NCBI GenBank assembly: GCA_028023455.1
Contig: JAQFVV010006221.1
Span: 7,299,011 to 7,363,010, forward strand
Direction: 5' to 3'
Length of the DNA: 64,000 nt
Origin: Epiperipatus broadwayi
Taxonomy: Eukaryota > Onychophora > Udeonychophora > Euonychophora > Peripatidae
Part shown: positions 12,837-27,900 of the stretch, one piece after another
How the letters are laid out: every line of letters starts with the position of its first letter
Numbering within the stretch: position 1 is the stretch's first letter
Made by a program: the position numbers and the translations under genes
The notes under the pieces: generated by a model
What the model saw: only the letters and a program-made list of their open reading frames with translations
The model's database searches: none
What the model was told of the DNA's origin: nothing

Positions 12837-12938
12837 CACATCCATAACATCTGAGTCAGCACCATTGACTGTCAGTAACTCGCAAGCTTCATTGGCTTTT
12901 GTTATTGCCATTGCATAATGTAGAGCAGTGCGGCCCAT
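12837..12938 (-). CDS. Exon 7 seen: ankyrin repeat
   Basis: 102-bp exon (34 codons), acceptor ...tttcttttag, donor gtaatg, phase 0 at both ends. MGRTALHYAMAI is a near-canonical ankyrin motif (GxTALHxA), followed by the second helix (ANEACELLTVNGAD) and the loop to the next unit. The repeat is cut after DSDVMDV, so at least one further exon is expected at lower coordinates; none was recognisable down to position 1. Confidence 0.85.
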
Positions 12939-15900
12939 CTAAAAGAAATCATTTTGGAAAATTATTAATAAAAATACCTAGGCGCATAATACATTTTATG
13001 CCATTATGGTAAGTCAGACTGTAAATCAGAACAATCTGTATTAATGCCTTTATAAAATAGTGTAAGTTATGTATCATAGATGTAAGAGTCAATGAATGTC
13101 ATATGACCCTTTTTTAGCCCACTTTCTTTGCATTGGATAGTAAACATCTATATTCACATATTCTCAGATGTATACTTATTAAGTCTGTACCAACAAATAT
13201 ATATTTATATATTTCAAATGTGATTGTACTTGTATTTGTTAACTTTTCTTCCTAGAAACACAGTCACTTTTAATCTCAATGAAAGGTATCGGCAGAATAA
13301 AGGTATATGGGTAGATAAAATCAAGTCATACATCACGTGATTTAATTTAATAAGCTTGTAGTTATAAATCAAATAAAGAGTGTGTTATTGCATGCTCTTT
13401 ATTTAGTTTAAGGTACATGGATTGTTTGTTTAAATATAGCAGTATTGAAAACAGAAACTTATGTGGAGAAAAGTGTAAATTACTTACCAATATAATTATT
13501 ACAGAAAATCTAGTTCAAGAAATTAAAATCATGTAATGTTAAAAGGGATCTTAAATGTCTCACCGCAGTTTCTAATGGAGTAAATTGACAAATTCTGAGA
13601 TAAAAGAGTTTAATGTTTTTCTTCATTGCTTTATCTTCTAGCTAAAAATAATTGGATATTGATTAACTGACCAATTTTCAGTAGTTACATCAAAAGAGAA
13701 AAGTCTTAATCCTGAATATAACTTGGATAAAATGTTCAAGGGTCATCTAGTTGAATTCAAACCTAGACCATGATCATTTCATAAATTTAACAGACTTTTA
13801 ATGAAGTTGATAATGAAGAAAGGACTTGGGAATAAAAAAATTCTATAATTTAATTTATAAGGGTCATACTTTTTGCACCTCCCATATTTAAAGATAAAAA
13901 GTGTAATAAACTATCCTAGCACCTCTCTGAGGAGTGCCAGAGCATGAAACCATGGTCAGAGGTTTGGGTGGGTCCTGACAGAGATATTTTAAATGCTTTT
14001 TCTAGCTAAGCATTTATCACAAAGCTTGTTGAGAAATTGGCAATCCTCATTGTTTATAACTTACAAGCTTAAGAGAATATGATCATGTGATCTATGACTC
14101 TTATTTTGACAAAAAGTGTAATGGTTCGACTGAAATAATGTCAAGTAATTCAAGACTATTTTCCTACTTACAAATCTTACTCATTGAAATAAATTTATAA
14201 GAACATTTGAGAAAAATCAAGCTTGAGTTTCAAAATGTTTTAAAGAAGAACAACTTACAAAGTTATTTGTTAATAATGACGGTTTAAATTATAATATCTA
14301 GAAGCTTTTATGAATCTGGAGTCCGAATATAAGTGATTTCTGTTGCTGTATGAAAAGATAGTAGTATAAATAAATATACCAAGAAAAATTCGATGTTCTT
14401 TTATGCTTAAGAAAATATCATATTTAGAACTTCTTAATGAGAGTATGAGATAGACATATTGTAAATTATACACACACATATGTATGTCATACAGTGAGGA
14501 AAAATTCAGTAATAATAATATTTAATTGAACATGCTATCAGTACTGTATAATAGAATCACGATGATCTAACTAACCCTACTGGTTAATATTCCAGTACAT
14601 GCTCAGTGAGACACTCATGTTGCTTTGATTGACTATGTTATTAGACTTAGCTCTAAACTAGCTCTCTTTTATATCCTTCCTATCATTAGGATCATTGAGA
14701 CAGCATTAATTATTTGACGATAAAATTCATGGTTATTCTCTCATAATTGGAAAAAACAAAATTAACCTGAGAGTTCGCTTTAGACTTTTTATATTGGTAT
14801 AATCACCAGCTCTCTTTTATATCCTTCCTATCATTAGGATCATTGAGACAGCATTAATTATTTGACGATAAAATTCATGGTTATTCTCTCATAATTGGAA
14901 AAAACAAAATTAACCTGAGAGTTCGCTTTAGACTTTTTATATTGGTATATCGCCATGATTCTGATTGGCAGTACTGAAAACATGATCAGGTAAATATTAC
15001 TATTATTATCAAATTTTTCTTCTCTGTATGACACACAAATAACTTATATCATAGATAGAGTTAATGATCAATATAAGAATTTACCAACACAGATACGCAT
15101 ACAACAGGGTTAAAAATAAAAATGAAGAAACATCAGTCTTCTGGGACCACCAAGCACCTACGGGCCATGTATTCGAACCCTGTTCTGCCCAAATAATTTG
15201 CACAGAGAAAGAGTGATGCCAAAAGAAAAGTCAAATAAGCTTTTTACATAGCAAATGATCTCAGTGCCATTAATAGAAGAGAGGTATGCTTTGCTCTCTC
15301 CAAACAACGGACTAACTAATTAAAAATTCAAACTCATTCATATATGTGTACAATAAATCACAACAGTCTTCATTTGTAAAGCTATGAAAATGAGATTTGA
15401 ACATTAAATCTCGAAAGTGCTAAGCAGACATATTACACATTATAGTATAATTATAGCTTCACTAACATTTGCGAAAAAAGGTGCATATTTACAATTAATT
15501 ACATATTGGAAACCTTCATCTCTCAAAACTTAACTGCATCAGTTTTTGATATTTAATATTTTTAAATAAAAATATTACACTTCATCTTAGTATTAAATAT
15601 TAATAGAAAAACCTAACAAATTCAACTGTTTAATGTAATCTTGTATTACTTTATGAAACTCTTATCAATCACAATGAAAGTACGATACTATATATGTACT
15701 TTACTGACGATCATTTACAGCTAGGCTTTTTCCTTTTAATTCTATTAAAAATGATATAATTATCATTTCTAAATGTATCATGCATTTTTTATTTACATTT
15801 TCACTCTTTAATATTTTTAAAATAGAAACTTAATTCATATACTTGGAGTTTAAATGTGATATTGGGGATTTGAACACAGACTGTCAAACTCTCTTCAGCT

Positions 15901-18900
15901 ATTCATTCTATTTTATACAACTGATATATAGGATGACAGACATGTGAAAAAGATAAATAATGTCTAATATATGTACTTTGTGCTGAACCAGCACTTATCA
16001 GTTGGTCCAGATCATCATCTCCCACACAGATATATATAATCAGTGCTTGATATGGGCTGAATAGTTGGAGGGCGGAGTAGATTGAAGACTGTCCATTAAA
16101 GCTTGAAGATGTGCTATTTTAGTATAAACCAAGCACTTATTACATATATATGTGAGAGAAGATGATCTGGGCCAACTGATGAATTCCAGTTAAGGACAAA
16201 ATACATTTACTGGAGATTATTTATCTTTTATAATTTGTGTAGTCATGTGTATCGGTTGTATGAGATAGAGTCGATAACTGAAGGGAACTTGAAAATCTGT
16301 GTTCAAATTTCCTATATGACATTTTTAGTTTTTCTGAATAAAATATGTTTTATTCTATTTTTGATTCTTACAAAAAAATCAAGTCAGATGTCACCTGACT
16401 TGTGCACAGATTAACTTCATAGTTTATTACTAAGTAAAGCTTGCAAAAGCCCGAGCAATCAATCTGCAATAACATAAAGGCAAATTTTCTTAGATTAAAG
16501 TAGATTACTTGATTTGCTTCTAGATTTTTTTTTCTGGTGAGTGTTTTTTATACACTTTTTTTGACATTCTAAAAAATAATTTTCCAAAAATTGCTCAAAT
16601 AATATCACTTCATGAATAATATGAAATACAGTTTCATAACTACTTACTCACTGCTTTGAAATTATTAATTCTTTAATTATTGACTTGTATAATCCAATCC
16701 AAGGATTGCATCCAGTATCATTCATCTCCTTTCTTAAACATAAACAATACCATCTCCTCCAAAATATTTAAGACCAATATCCGTATGTCCATGAGGAATA
16801 AAAATTGTACAATTTGCAATAAAAGAAAAAATAGAGCCCTATCTCTTACCTCATCTCATTGGCACACATTTCTACAAAGCCATAAGCACCATAGTAGAAT
16901 GACTAAAAAGCCAGCTAAGATTTGGAAAATACACAGTCAAATTGTTTTTCCAACTGGAACAATTAATCAAAGGCATGCATATCAAAGACAAGTACAGATC
17001 TGTGCCGCTGGATATAACTGAGCTGTATGGATCAGTGCCTTGAAAAACATTAATAAATGTCATCAAAAACCTACTGGAGGTGGGTATAATCATTCATCAT
17101 TGTGGTACTAGAATGGATTGACAATGACAACACAGCCAAATTTAATATTGGATAATAGAGATTGAAAAATGCATGGCAAATGGGACTGCTTACCAATAGA
17201 ATAATATGCAGCCTAACATTAGCAAACTGAAGAAAGAATTGTCAGAGCCTTCAGTATGTAATTTACAAAAGATATGTACAAACTGAAAGCTGTGACCGAA
17301 ATGCCAAACCTATTGGCATCGAATCATCACTGCAATGAACAATTTAAAAGAAAAATACGACAAAAGGCATCTAGACTTCATAATCCAATGGAATAAAAAC
17401 AACCTGGATTATAAAATGCTTATAAAATTTTTGGAAATAAGAGGCACAATCCATCCCAATTAAACATTCCAATGTCATCCAAATTCACAGGCTTCAAAAC
17501 ATTCCTCTACAGACATCAGCTTCTCTACAAATATGAAGCAGATAGGAAACAAAATGGTGATGAATATATGAAAGACCTGTGCAGCCTAGAATACAACCAA
17601 GAAACATTAAAGAAACAAATCAAAAGATGTAATATAGAAATGATAATATAAGATGACAAAGTAATAATAAACTATGAATCAGCATGCCTTATATATATCA
17701 AAACTTGCCAATAAAATAAAAAAGATCTGCAAGCAAAAATGCATGAGCTTCCTAACCTTAGCTAGCCTCAATAGACCAATTAACAATACCAAGGACATAT
17801 TATTAAAGAATGATACCCCACAAATAATCTACAAGGTTCAATGTAATTGTGTGGGGTGCACAGTGATATATATTGCAATGAATCCAGGACAAATATTACC
17901 ACCAGAATAGTACAGCATAAATATACAAATGTGCTAAAAAATCCTGACTATAGGTCTATTTTCTGGAATCATGAGAGAGAACAGAATCACAGCTTCAATC
18001 CACAAAGCATTAACCTATTATTCCTAGAATGCGATGACCCAAGAAGAATGAATGAGTCATGATTCATAGCTAACCTCAAGAACATCATAAACAGAGGGAA
18101 CAGTATCCAATTATCTCACAGGTGAAATACGTAAATGAGCTCATTTTCATAATTATACCACCAAACATCACATGATCACCATTTCTTACATGGGAAAGAT
18201 TATATAAGAAGAAGCAGCAAAATAAATGAAGAATGCTATGATTATAGTGCTTAGCATTGAATTTGAACTCGGACAGATAAAGCAAAAAAGAAAATATCCC
18301 ATTTTGTCAAGTATATGCACATATATACACAAAAGTTATATATATATATTTTAATTGCATACATATTGAGCTATGCAAATTTTTATGTTTACAATTATCA
18401 ACTTCTATTTTACCGTTAAAACAATGTTATTAAATGAGAAATTCTGTCTCCATTTTTTAAGTAATTGATTGTTCATTCAATAATTATATTAATGCCATAT
18501 TTTTATTCGACTGTTATATTGTTTCATCTGAATTTCCCCAGTGTTGGCAAGAATAAGCTTATAGGCATCAAAACTTGAAGAATATGTGGATCCATTCTGT
18601 TCTTGATCTTTGGTAAACATTCATAAACTGAGAGAGAGTGATTTGTTTCCCTTAATTATAAATGTAGTCCAATTGTTTTTTATAGTTACCTTAATCTTCA
18701 ATATATATCAGTAATATATAACAATTTAGTTACTTTGACTTAACTCATAATTAGAATGGGGAGAATTGTTCTTAAAGGTATACTTATTTATAGATCATTA
18801 ATCAATTAAATCACACATACACAAACACACATATACACATTAAAATACATTTGGAAAAAATAATTCACTTATTTATTCATTTCACCGCCATCTAGTGTAA

Positions 18901-21900
18901 ATTTGAATAATCAATAGCAGCGAATGGTAGCGCAACGAAATTATCCTATTAATTTCTGAAAAATAGTGGATTTAAAATAGAATAAATAGAATGAATTACT
19001 GTTTTTAATGAAATGTTGAAAATAAACAGAAAAACCCACGTGATGCTTTGCTTAGTATAAATATTAAAATGATAAATTATATATAATGTTTAGAAAATAA
19101 AGAAATCCTATATTAAATTTCTTACCGGGTCTTTTATGGAAACTGTTTCTGGCACATTGATCACAATATATCCTGCTATCTGAAGCTGTTCATAGAGGAT
19201 AGCAATGTGAAGACTACAGCATCCTTTTGCATTTTTTGCAGTAGCAAATTTTTTGCGATCCATAATATTACAGACAGATCTTGCATGACCTTCCATAATG
19301 GCCTTGTGGAGTTCACGAATTTTATTCTTAAAAATCAAGAAGGAGCACTAATTATTTTTTTTAAAATTGTTTTCAAATTCAAAAATTATTTTTAAAAAAT
19401 GAATAGAACTTTTAACATTTTGTGAAAAAAATTATGCATTAAGTTTTATTATTTGTCTGACCTAGAAATTTAACAATGGAAGTATATATGCACTTGTACA
19501 TTTTTTTAGAGGGGTGGGGGTTCATTCTTGAATACTTCATAGTTGAAGAACATATCAGTATGCATATTCAATATTGTATACATACTTTCAAAGAAACAAG
19601 TTACTATCAATATTTGTAATTAATGCAGAAATTGTTTTTAAAGAACACATTTAGAACATTCTGTTGTATTACTTTTTATGTTTATAACATGTTAAATATA
19701 CAATAATTTGTCAAGCATTGGTGGTCGAGAGGTCAGCACAACTGTCTTACAAGCAGTTGTCCCGGCTTAGCGGGTTCGCTTCCCGGCTGATACTATGACA
19801 CAGGAAAAATATATATATACAATAATTTGCTTTAAACAGGTCTTTTTAAAAAAGTAGGTGTAAATAGATATGTAAATTTCCATCTTTATTCAGTAAAAAA
19901 TGAGGAAACGTTCTCCTTGTGGGTTTGTGTGTGTGCGTGTTTGTGTGTCAAGAAAGATTTGTTCTACAATTTAATAAAGCTTGATTAATTTTTTCTTTGA
20001 CATATCATTTGAATTGGTTTTAAAACATTGTACAACTTATTTTATTAAGCTGAAATTTTTAGTATACATTCTAGAATTTTTTCATTCTTATTTTTTTTAG
20101 TTTGTTTAAATGTTTCTATATGCAATGGAATTATATAACATTTGAACAAAAGAATATTAAATGTGATATTATGTTGATCTATTTCCATCATCTATTATTA
20201 AATGTTGAATGTCTAGAAAATTTTAAACTTTTCCAAATATAAACAATTGTTAATACTGTAATAATACACAAATTAGTAGATAACACAGATTAGTAGTTTA
20301 CTAAATTATGTTGTCTGCTAATCTCTGTTTTTGGTATTTGAAAAAGCTTAAATAAAGTTTAAAAATTTCAAGAGTATCAACATTTAATGATAGATGATAG
20401 AAATAGTCCAAAATATTATTACATATAAAATACTTTCTTCATAAATCTTCAGACAAACAAAAAGAATATTAAGTAATTCATAATGGAAAAAAATCATGTT
20501 GTCCGATAGATATCAGCCAAGAGTATTGATCTTTTATTTCATCGCCCATTACAAATATTCAGGGATATTTAAATCATCCTTATATTTCTCTTATCATTAT
20601 TTGAGTGTGGGCACTTTATAGTGGTATATTTTTATTTCAAAAGATGACTTAAGCTGTCTGGAAATTGTGTTTGCATCATATAATGAATCTGATACATATG
20701 TTATCTATAATTTATTGCCAAATGTAAATAATTTAACAGTCAGTGTTTTATTTTATTTTGTTTTCTATAACTCATGAAGAAAGAAAGAAAACATTTGCTT
20801 TTTTTTTTTTTTGATATTGTATCAATATTTAATCTAAAATTAAAATATAATCAAGCATTGGTGATCGAGAGGTCAGTGACAGCGGCTTTACAAGCAGTTG
20901 TCCCGCGTTAGCGGGTTCGCTTCCCGGCTGATGCTATGACACATGAGAAGAAAAAAATTAAGATGATAAATTTGTTAAAGATTTTTAACTTGTTTGTTTG
21001 GGTTTTTTTTTAAAGAGAAAAAAAGTTTGCTTTTCTCATATCAAAGTTAGAGATTCTGAAAGTATTTTTTTTTACCTTGTATTGATTAGATATTTGTTTT
21101 TGTTTTTTTCCTGTATCATTTCATTAATTAGAAGATCTGTCTGGTGATTAAATTAAAAAAAGTATAGACAAAACAAAAACAAAGCCAGTTAGAATGATTC
21201 AGTATCTTTTTTCACGTTGGAAACTATAAACAAGAGTTTTTAGAACAAAAGCCAAAGTAGATTATTATTTTTGGAGAGGGAAAAGGCCAGCTATGAGAGA
21301 AGGAAGAAGAATTGAAAAACTGGTTTTTTTAAAAACACATGATTCTCAAAATAAATTTTAGATAGAGAAAAGATTCAGCGGAAATTCCAGTCTGAAAGAC
21401 TCTTTGACGATGATATCAGAATTGTACAAACTCTACTTATTACAAAAAAGTGTACAAAAATCAATCCTAGGTAATTAACATTGTTATAGCGTGTATTGTC
21501 AATTTAGTACTACAATGCTAGAATGATGATGTATAATTCTATTCAAGTAAACCAAATGGAGAAGTAAACATTTCCTGAGTATATTGGACCTGCTCATTAT
21601 CTTGTAGTCCCGTTCCTAATTACCAAGCATTGATGCCTGCTTGTTAAAGAGATGCTCTGAAGATGTCCAAATACAATCCGCACACACCATAAAAACAATT
21701 TTTGTAGTCTTACACATGAGGGAGAGGTCTGAAGCCCTGAGCTTGGCATCAGTTTTAAATAGAAGTGGATTAAAAATGATTATTGGAAATTAACTAACTT
21801 CACACATTGAATATCCTTTATGAATTAAAGCCTTTTTTTTTTTTAAAAAAAAATTCAGTGCGAGTAAGCTTATCATCTCCCCCCCCCCCACCTGAATTAA

Positions 21901-24900
21901 GGTTATTTATTTTATAAATACTAATATTTTCTTAACTGTTACATACATATGTATAGTAAAAGGATATTGTTTTTTTTTTGACAGAAACATTTAATTTCTT
22001 TGATTTATTAATTTAGTCTTCTTATATAAATATAATTGTTTATCTATCTATCTATCTGTCTGGCTGTCTATCTGTCTGTCTGAACTGCCTGTCTGTCTAT
22101 ATGTCTATCTATCTGTCTGCCTGTCTCTCTGTCTGTATATGGAATGATATAATTTTATTTTTGTTGAAAACATATTTAATCTTTTAGATATCTTTATATA
22201 TTTATTTATTTTTTATTCTGTATATAGACATATATCTTCATATAAGTCAAAGAAAAGGGGGAGGGAGTTATTTTTCATATTTTATTTAAATATTGTATTT
22301 CTTTTCATATGTTGATTAGGAGGTTTCATTTGAATGAAATATGGCATATGAAAATTATTGTTAATAAATTGTATTAAGTTGTAATATTATCACTTGGTGT
22401 TCAGTTTATCTTCTCATCCCACTCCACACAAGTCTAAATTATAAATTTTGTTTTCCTTCTCTTTTTACTCTATGCCATTTACCTTGAGAAATTGAAAGAG
22501 TACTAAGTTAGAATCTGAGATATGCTGTTAGGAATTAATAAGTTTATATCTCTATAAGGATCCTTATTAAAGCATTCTTTCTAAGAAAAGTGGTGCAGAA
22601 GGTGAATTTGATTCAGTCCTTATAAAAATCTTTGTTAATGGCCAGCTTTGTCAACTCTTATAAAGATTGATTCCAAGAGGGATATAGGAAATATAACTAA
22701 CAATTATTAGTTTGATCCCCTTTTTAATAAAGTAGAGAATATTACCAATATGTCTGTTGATTTATAAGGCTTGAAATAACGTGCATACCATATGTGAAGC
22801 CTCTAGCAGACAGATTAATGAAAAGTGAAACAAGAATTCCAGAGACACTTTACAGCAATTTATAATACATGCTGCATTGAGATTGAACTAAATGTGTAAG
22901 TGTAGAATGAGAGGGTTGAATAGTCATTGGAATATGAAGATAGCTTTCCAGTACAATAGATGTCTTAAATTATTTATAATCACTTATTTGTTATTATTCC
23001 TTAAGATCTTATTTTATTGTGATCCTAGTTCTAACAAGTTGTTTACTATTTTCAAGATGATGCATGTTTGAATTTTGTTTAAACCTGTATTTGCTCTAAA
23101 CATATATAAGAAAATATGCCACAGAACCTCTATTCTATATTCTATTGTTACAGTGTTTGTACTGTATTGAATCACTAATCAAAAAGGTACCAGTTGTAAG
23201 TCTTAGTAATTAAATATAGAACAGTAAAGTACCATGCATAGACAATAATATAACAAGAAGTGAATTTGAATTTGAACTAAGGTCTAGGATATGTTGTTCA
23301 TTCTTTTTTCATACATTTAACATATTTCTTATTCACTGATGTTTTATAAAGTGATTTTTATGAGAGAAGGGATGTAGGAGAACCAACTAAAGTTTTACGC
23401 ACATGCATCAGACACTACTGGTACATCTCTATATATAATCTTATAATAATCTTGAATTATTAATTCTTGTATTTATAAATAATTATACATCTTAATAATA
23501 CTCATACCTGATAAATTGGTATACTTTTTAACAGTTGGTGCAGTTCCACCATTTCCAGCTCTTCAGCACATTGCGTTAGAGTTTTACCTGTTTCGTCTTC
23601 GATGTCTGCAATATGTTCATATCCATCAAGAATAAGCTTTTCTAATTCTTCCAGTTGAAGCATTAAAGCTAGATTTATGATAAAACAGTCTATAGCTGCA
23701 ACTATTTCTGGTAGGTCATTATCCATTGCTAAATCCCTGGGAGTTTTACCCATGCCATCACGCTCCGCTGGACTGAACATACTTTGGAGCAAAATTTCAT
23801 AATAGCTATTTATCGTATGCAATTTGAATACTTCATGATGTAGATCTGTTTGGCCATTTTCATCCTTAAAATATATAAATATATGATTACTATATCAATA
23901 TTTAATTCAAATACTTATGTTTAAATAAGAGTGTAATACTAAAATAAATATAGGAGGTAATGAGATATCAACAATCAAAACAAATATATATATATATCAA
24001 ATGCATTGATCGGGAAGTGAACCTGGGCCAGCTGCTTGGAGGGCAGCTATGCTAACCACTAGGCCATCAACGCTTAATTTTGTCATATCATTTCTCACTT
24101 TTTTGTTAGATTATATCTATATCTTATAAAAATACTTTGAAAATTAATGAAAGAAAGTAATAATTATATGTTTAGTTTTTTTGGAAGTTTATATGATATT
24201 TAAGCACACAAGCAGTATGTTGAGTGCAATAATTTCATTCTATTGACCTAATTGTTTTTTGCTTGCTTTAATCAAATAATTAATTCATGACCCTTTAATA
24301 CTGAGACTTCACTCTATTATTGCTCTAAATTTTATTTGCTCTAAATTTTATTTACTTTAGTTCACTAAAATATTTATGCAGGTGGAGTAAAATCATTATT
24401 ATCATTTTTAATCATTATTCATTACAAAAGAGGAATGTGTTCTGCTTTTTCACTCATGTATTTGTCATTCAGTCTCTTCTTATTACTCTTAGCATAATAT
24501 TCAGGTTATTCTCCCTTTCTTTATCCTATTTGTAATTGGTTTGCTCAAACATTTCAAACATTAGCTAAGGCGTCTTCCATATGTTCGTTTTGTTAACTGT
24601 AGCTGAGTGCACTTTTGGCTGGTGAAATCAGATTCATAACACTCATGGGGGGGAGGATTATGCTGTGGCATTCTGTAATGAATGGAATATTTAAATTACT
24701 CATTTAAACAAATCAGCATTGTGCATTTAAATGCCACACCATGAGTTCTATGAATTTGACTTTACAAGTCTAAAATGCACTTAGCTACAGTTGACAAAAT
24801 TAACATACAGAATAAACCTTTATATAGCTAACATAAGCAAAACAATTACTCTTAACATAATTTATTTATTTACTTTATTCTGTGATGTGAAGTCTCAGAT

Positions 24901-27900
24901 TTGTGAATAGGCATTGGTAAAATATATTTAATTAAAAAAATCCTTTCCTTTTAAGATGGTAGTTGTATTTTTTGCACTATTAAGTAATTTCTATCAAAGA
25001 AATTCTATAATAAATTTAATTTTGTGATATTAATGTGATCCATTATGTGTCAATTTTTATTACTAATCTGACCAAAAGTTTGTAGTTGTTTCATTAATAC
25101 CAATCTTTATTTTCTTCTTTTTTGAAAATCCATTTTATATTACTACAGCCTTTTTAGCATTTATACTTAATCCTACATTTCTTGCTTTCATTTGATGTCC
25201 TTTATTATTACAACTTAATCTACAAATGCTAAAATTCTTGCAGTCACTCAATTGACATCTTCTTTAGATAAACATATTAATTGTTACTATTAATCATTTA
25301 TTACAATAGAGATTATATAATTTTTATCCCTGTCATAAGTTTTAAACTTGATTAAAGATTAACATATCTTTTATTAACATTTCCTGAAACTCTGAAGCAT
25401 TATTTGTGAAAATAACTACCGCGTATGTAAAATATGTACATTGATATTCAAGTATAAGTTTTGCACTCAAGGAAAAGTTAAAATAATATGTTAAAAAAAT
25501 ATATTTTAGATCTCTAACTGATAAAGATTTAATTAATGATTAAATTTGCATAGATTGTAACAATGAAAAATATTTGCATATTTGTGATAAGAAAATTGTG
25601 TTTGATAATTGCTAAGAAATATTTGCCAATTACAAATATTTCTTGATACAATAAAAATTGAAAATACTAATTAAAATCACCAATAGGAAATACAAGACTG
25701 ATAAAAATCAAGAATGAATCCTGCATTGCCAGAAGCAAACCTATGAGAATAAGTAGTTTGAGCAGCAAAGTGCATGGTTCTCATTCCAGTGCCTTGACCA
25801 AGTAAATAGTAGCTGAGAGATTTTAAGTGACAGTGCAGCAGTCTAATGTGAAACCAACATGATCATAAATAGCAGCTAAACAGAGCCAAAGTGTTTTAGA
25901 AACTGAAGCCAGGGGGAACTATTAGAAAGCAGCCAGTTGTTAAGTGCATCATGAGAAGTGAACCATAATTGGACTATATATACTGTGTTTGTATGTATCA
26001 ATAACGTTTCACTATTAATTATATTTCATCATTTATTGATTTATTTGTTATTATTTATCGTTTTATTTGTTGATATTCTTATTGCTAGCATTTTGAATTC
26101 ACAGCAAGTTGGCACAATCACCATCTTGAACCTTTGAGTAGCGAATAGTTTGTAAAAAGCTAACAAGTATGATTAGTAAAAATGTCACTAGATCAATTGG
26201 TAATAATGGAATTTGATGTGAGTAATGCAAGTCATTGGCCATGGTATGCCATGCAGTGGAAAATTTCTTCATATTAAATGGAATCAAAGACAATAAGAGG
26301 AAGATAGCTGCTTTAATGTGTATATTGGGACTAAAAGTCATTGACATTATAAACAAGTATTTTGACATATTCATAGCAGAAGGAATAGGATACGAAGAAA
26401 TAATCAACAAGCTGAGTAAACATTTTAATCCTAGACTATCAAGACATATTGCCAGATTATCTTTAAGAAACAGGAGGCAGTGGTAGAGCGAATCAATAAA
26501 ACAGTATGGAATCACATTAAAAGAATTGTCTAAATAGTGTGTGGATGGAACTTTGTAAATGAAATTCTGTTAGATCAATTAATCTGGAGCATGTCAGAAG
26601 ACAGACTCCAACAAACCTGCCTCTTGATGCAGAATTAAATTTCAAAGAAGCCATTAAAAAGGGAGTGGTCCATGAACTTATCGTGGAACAGGCAATGCTT
26701 TTCAATAATGAAAATTATAGCAAAGCAACAGTTTATAAGACAGAGCAGGAAACAGAAATGAAAAATAGTTTGGTGTGAACAAAGCTTTTAGAAAAAAAGT
26801 GTTTTGCTATGGAGAACTATGTTACATCAAAAATGACTGTACATTTAAGATGAACGATGTCATATTTGTAAACAGAAAGGCCATTAAGCATGAATGTGTA
26901 GAGCATTACCACAAAGTAATGGTAAAGAAAGACAGAACAACCCAGGTACAAATGATAGCATTTATAGCATTAACTATGCATCAACCAAGAAGCAAAGCAA
27001 ATTTACGTTGCAGCTACAACTGGTTTAAAAAAAATAGATATGAAAATTGACAGTGGTTTGGGAATATCAATAATCTCCAAGAAACTGTGGAAATACATTA
27101 GAGGAGACCAACGCATAAAACATCAATCAGGGTGGGATATGTAAGTGGCAATATAATACAAATAATAGGCTCCGATGTAGTACCAATAAAATACGGCAAC
27201 AAAACAATGATTTTACCAATTTACATTGTACAAAAAAACCCAGACCATTAATAGGATGCAACTAGTTCAAACACATAAGAAACAGCATTAGCATGAATGA
27301 TAGGACCAATTCAAGTAAATATGACTAAATTATAAACAGAAAATAAGAATTTAAAGTAAATGGTGAATAGTTGTCGGATCCAATTACAATGCCAAAAACA
27401 TCATAGGAATGAATTAACCTGTAACATGGAAGACAAAAATGAAAAGTGTGTATCATTGCAGACCAAATTGTAAGAGTCTGAATCAGTTGTGAAGGCACTA
27501 AAAAAGAGATGTCAAGTCGGAATCCAGAAATTGGGAATTATGTAATGAGTTGGAGCAGAAATCACAAGAAATTCAACATTTTCTGCACGATAATCAGCTG
27601 TTTAAAGAAGCAGAAGAGTGGAAGGAAAAGAATTATCAGAATAGGTAGTGATTTGGCAGCGGTTTGAAATGGAGCTACAAGAAAAGATAACTGATAGTGA
27701 AAATGAGATGGACACTTTTAAAGAGCTTTTAGAAGAAGGACAAACTTTAGACAGTGAACTGTCAGATGCATGAACTGAAGAACAAGAGAAAACCCAGAGT
27801 TCCTCCATGTGGGAGAAAAAAGCACACAAGCCAGCAAAAAACAAAACAGAAGAATCTAAAGAATTTGCAAGGTTACATTTATTAAGCAGAACAAGGATTT

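Noticed and set aside
15160-15200. Minus-strand B-box-like word near 15175
   Set aside because: No A box at the right distance and no second copy of the surrounding sequence found.
19711-19814. Possible functional tRNA genes at the tRNA-like sites
   Set aside because: Cloverleaf pairing is incomplete and every site is a repeated SINE with target duplications or A-rich tails.
22041-22142. CRISPR-like spaced repeats
   Set aside because: It is a tetranucleotide microsatellite without spacers, in a eukaryotic intron.
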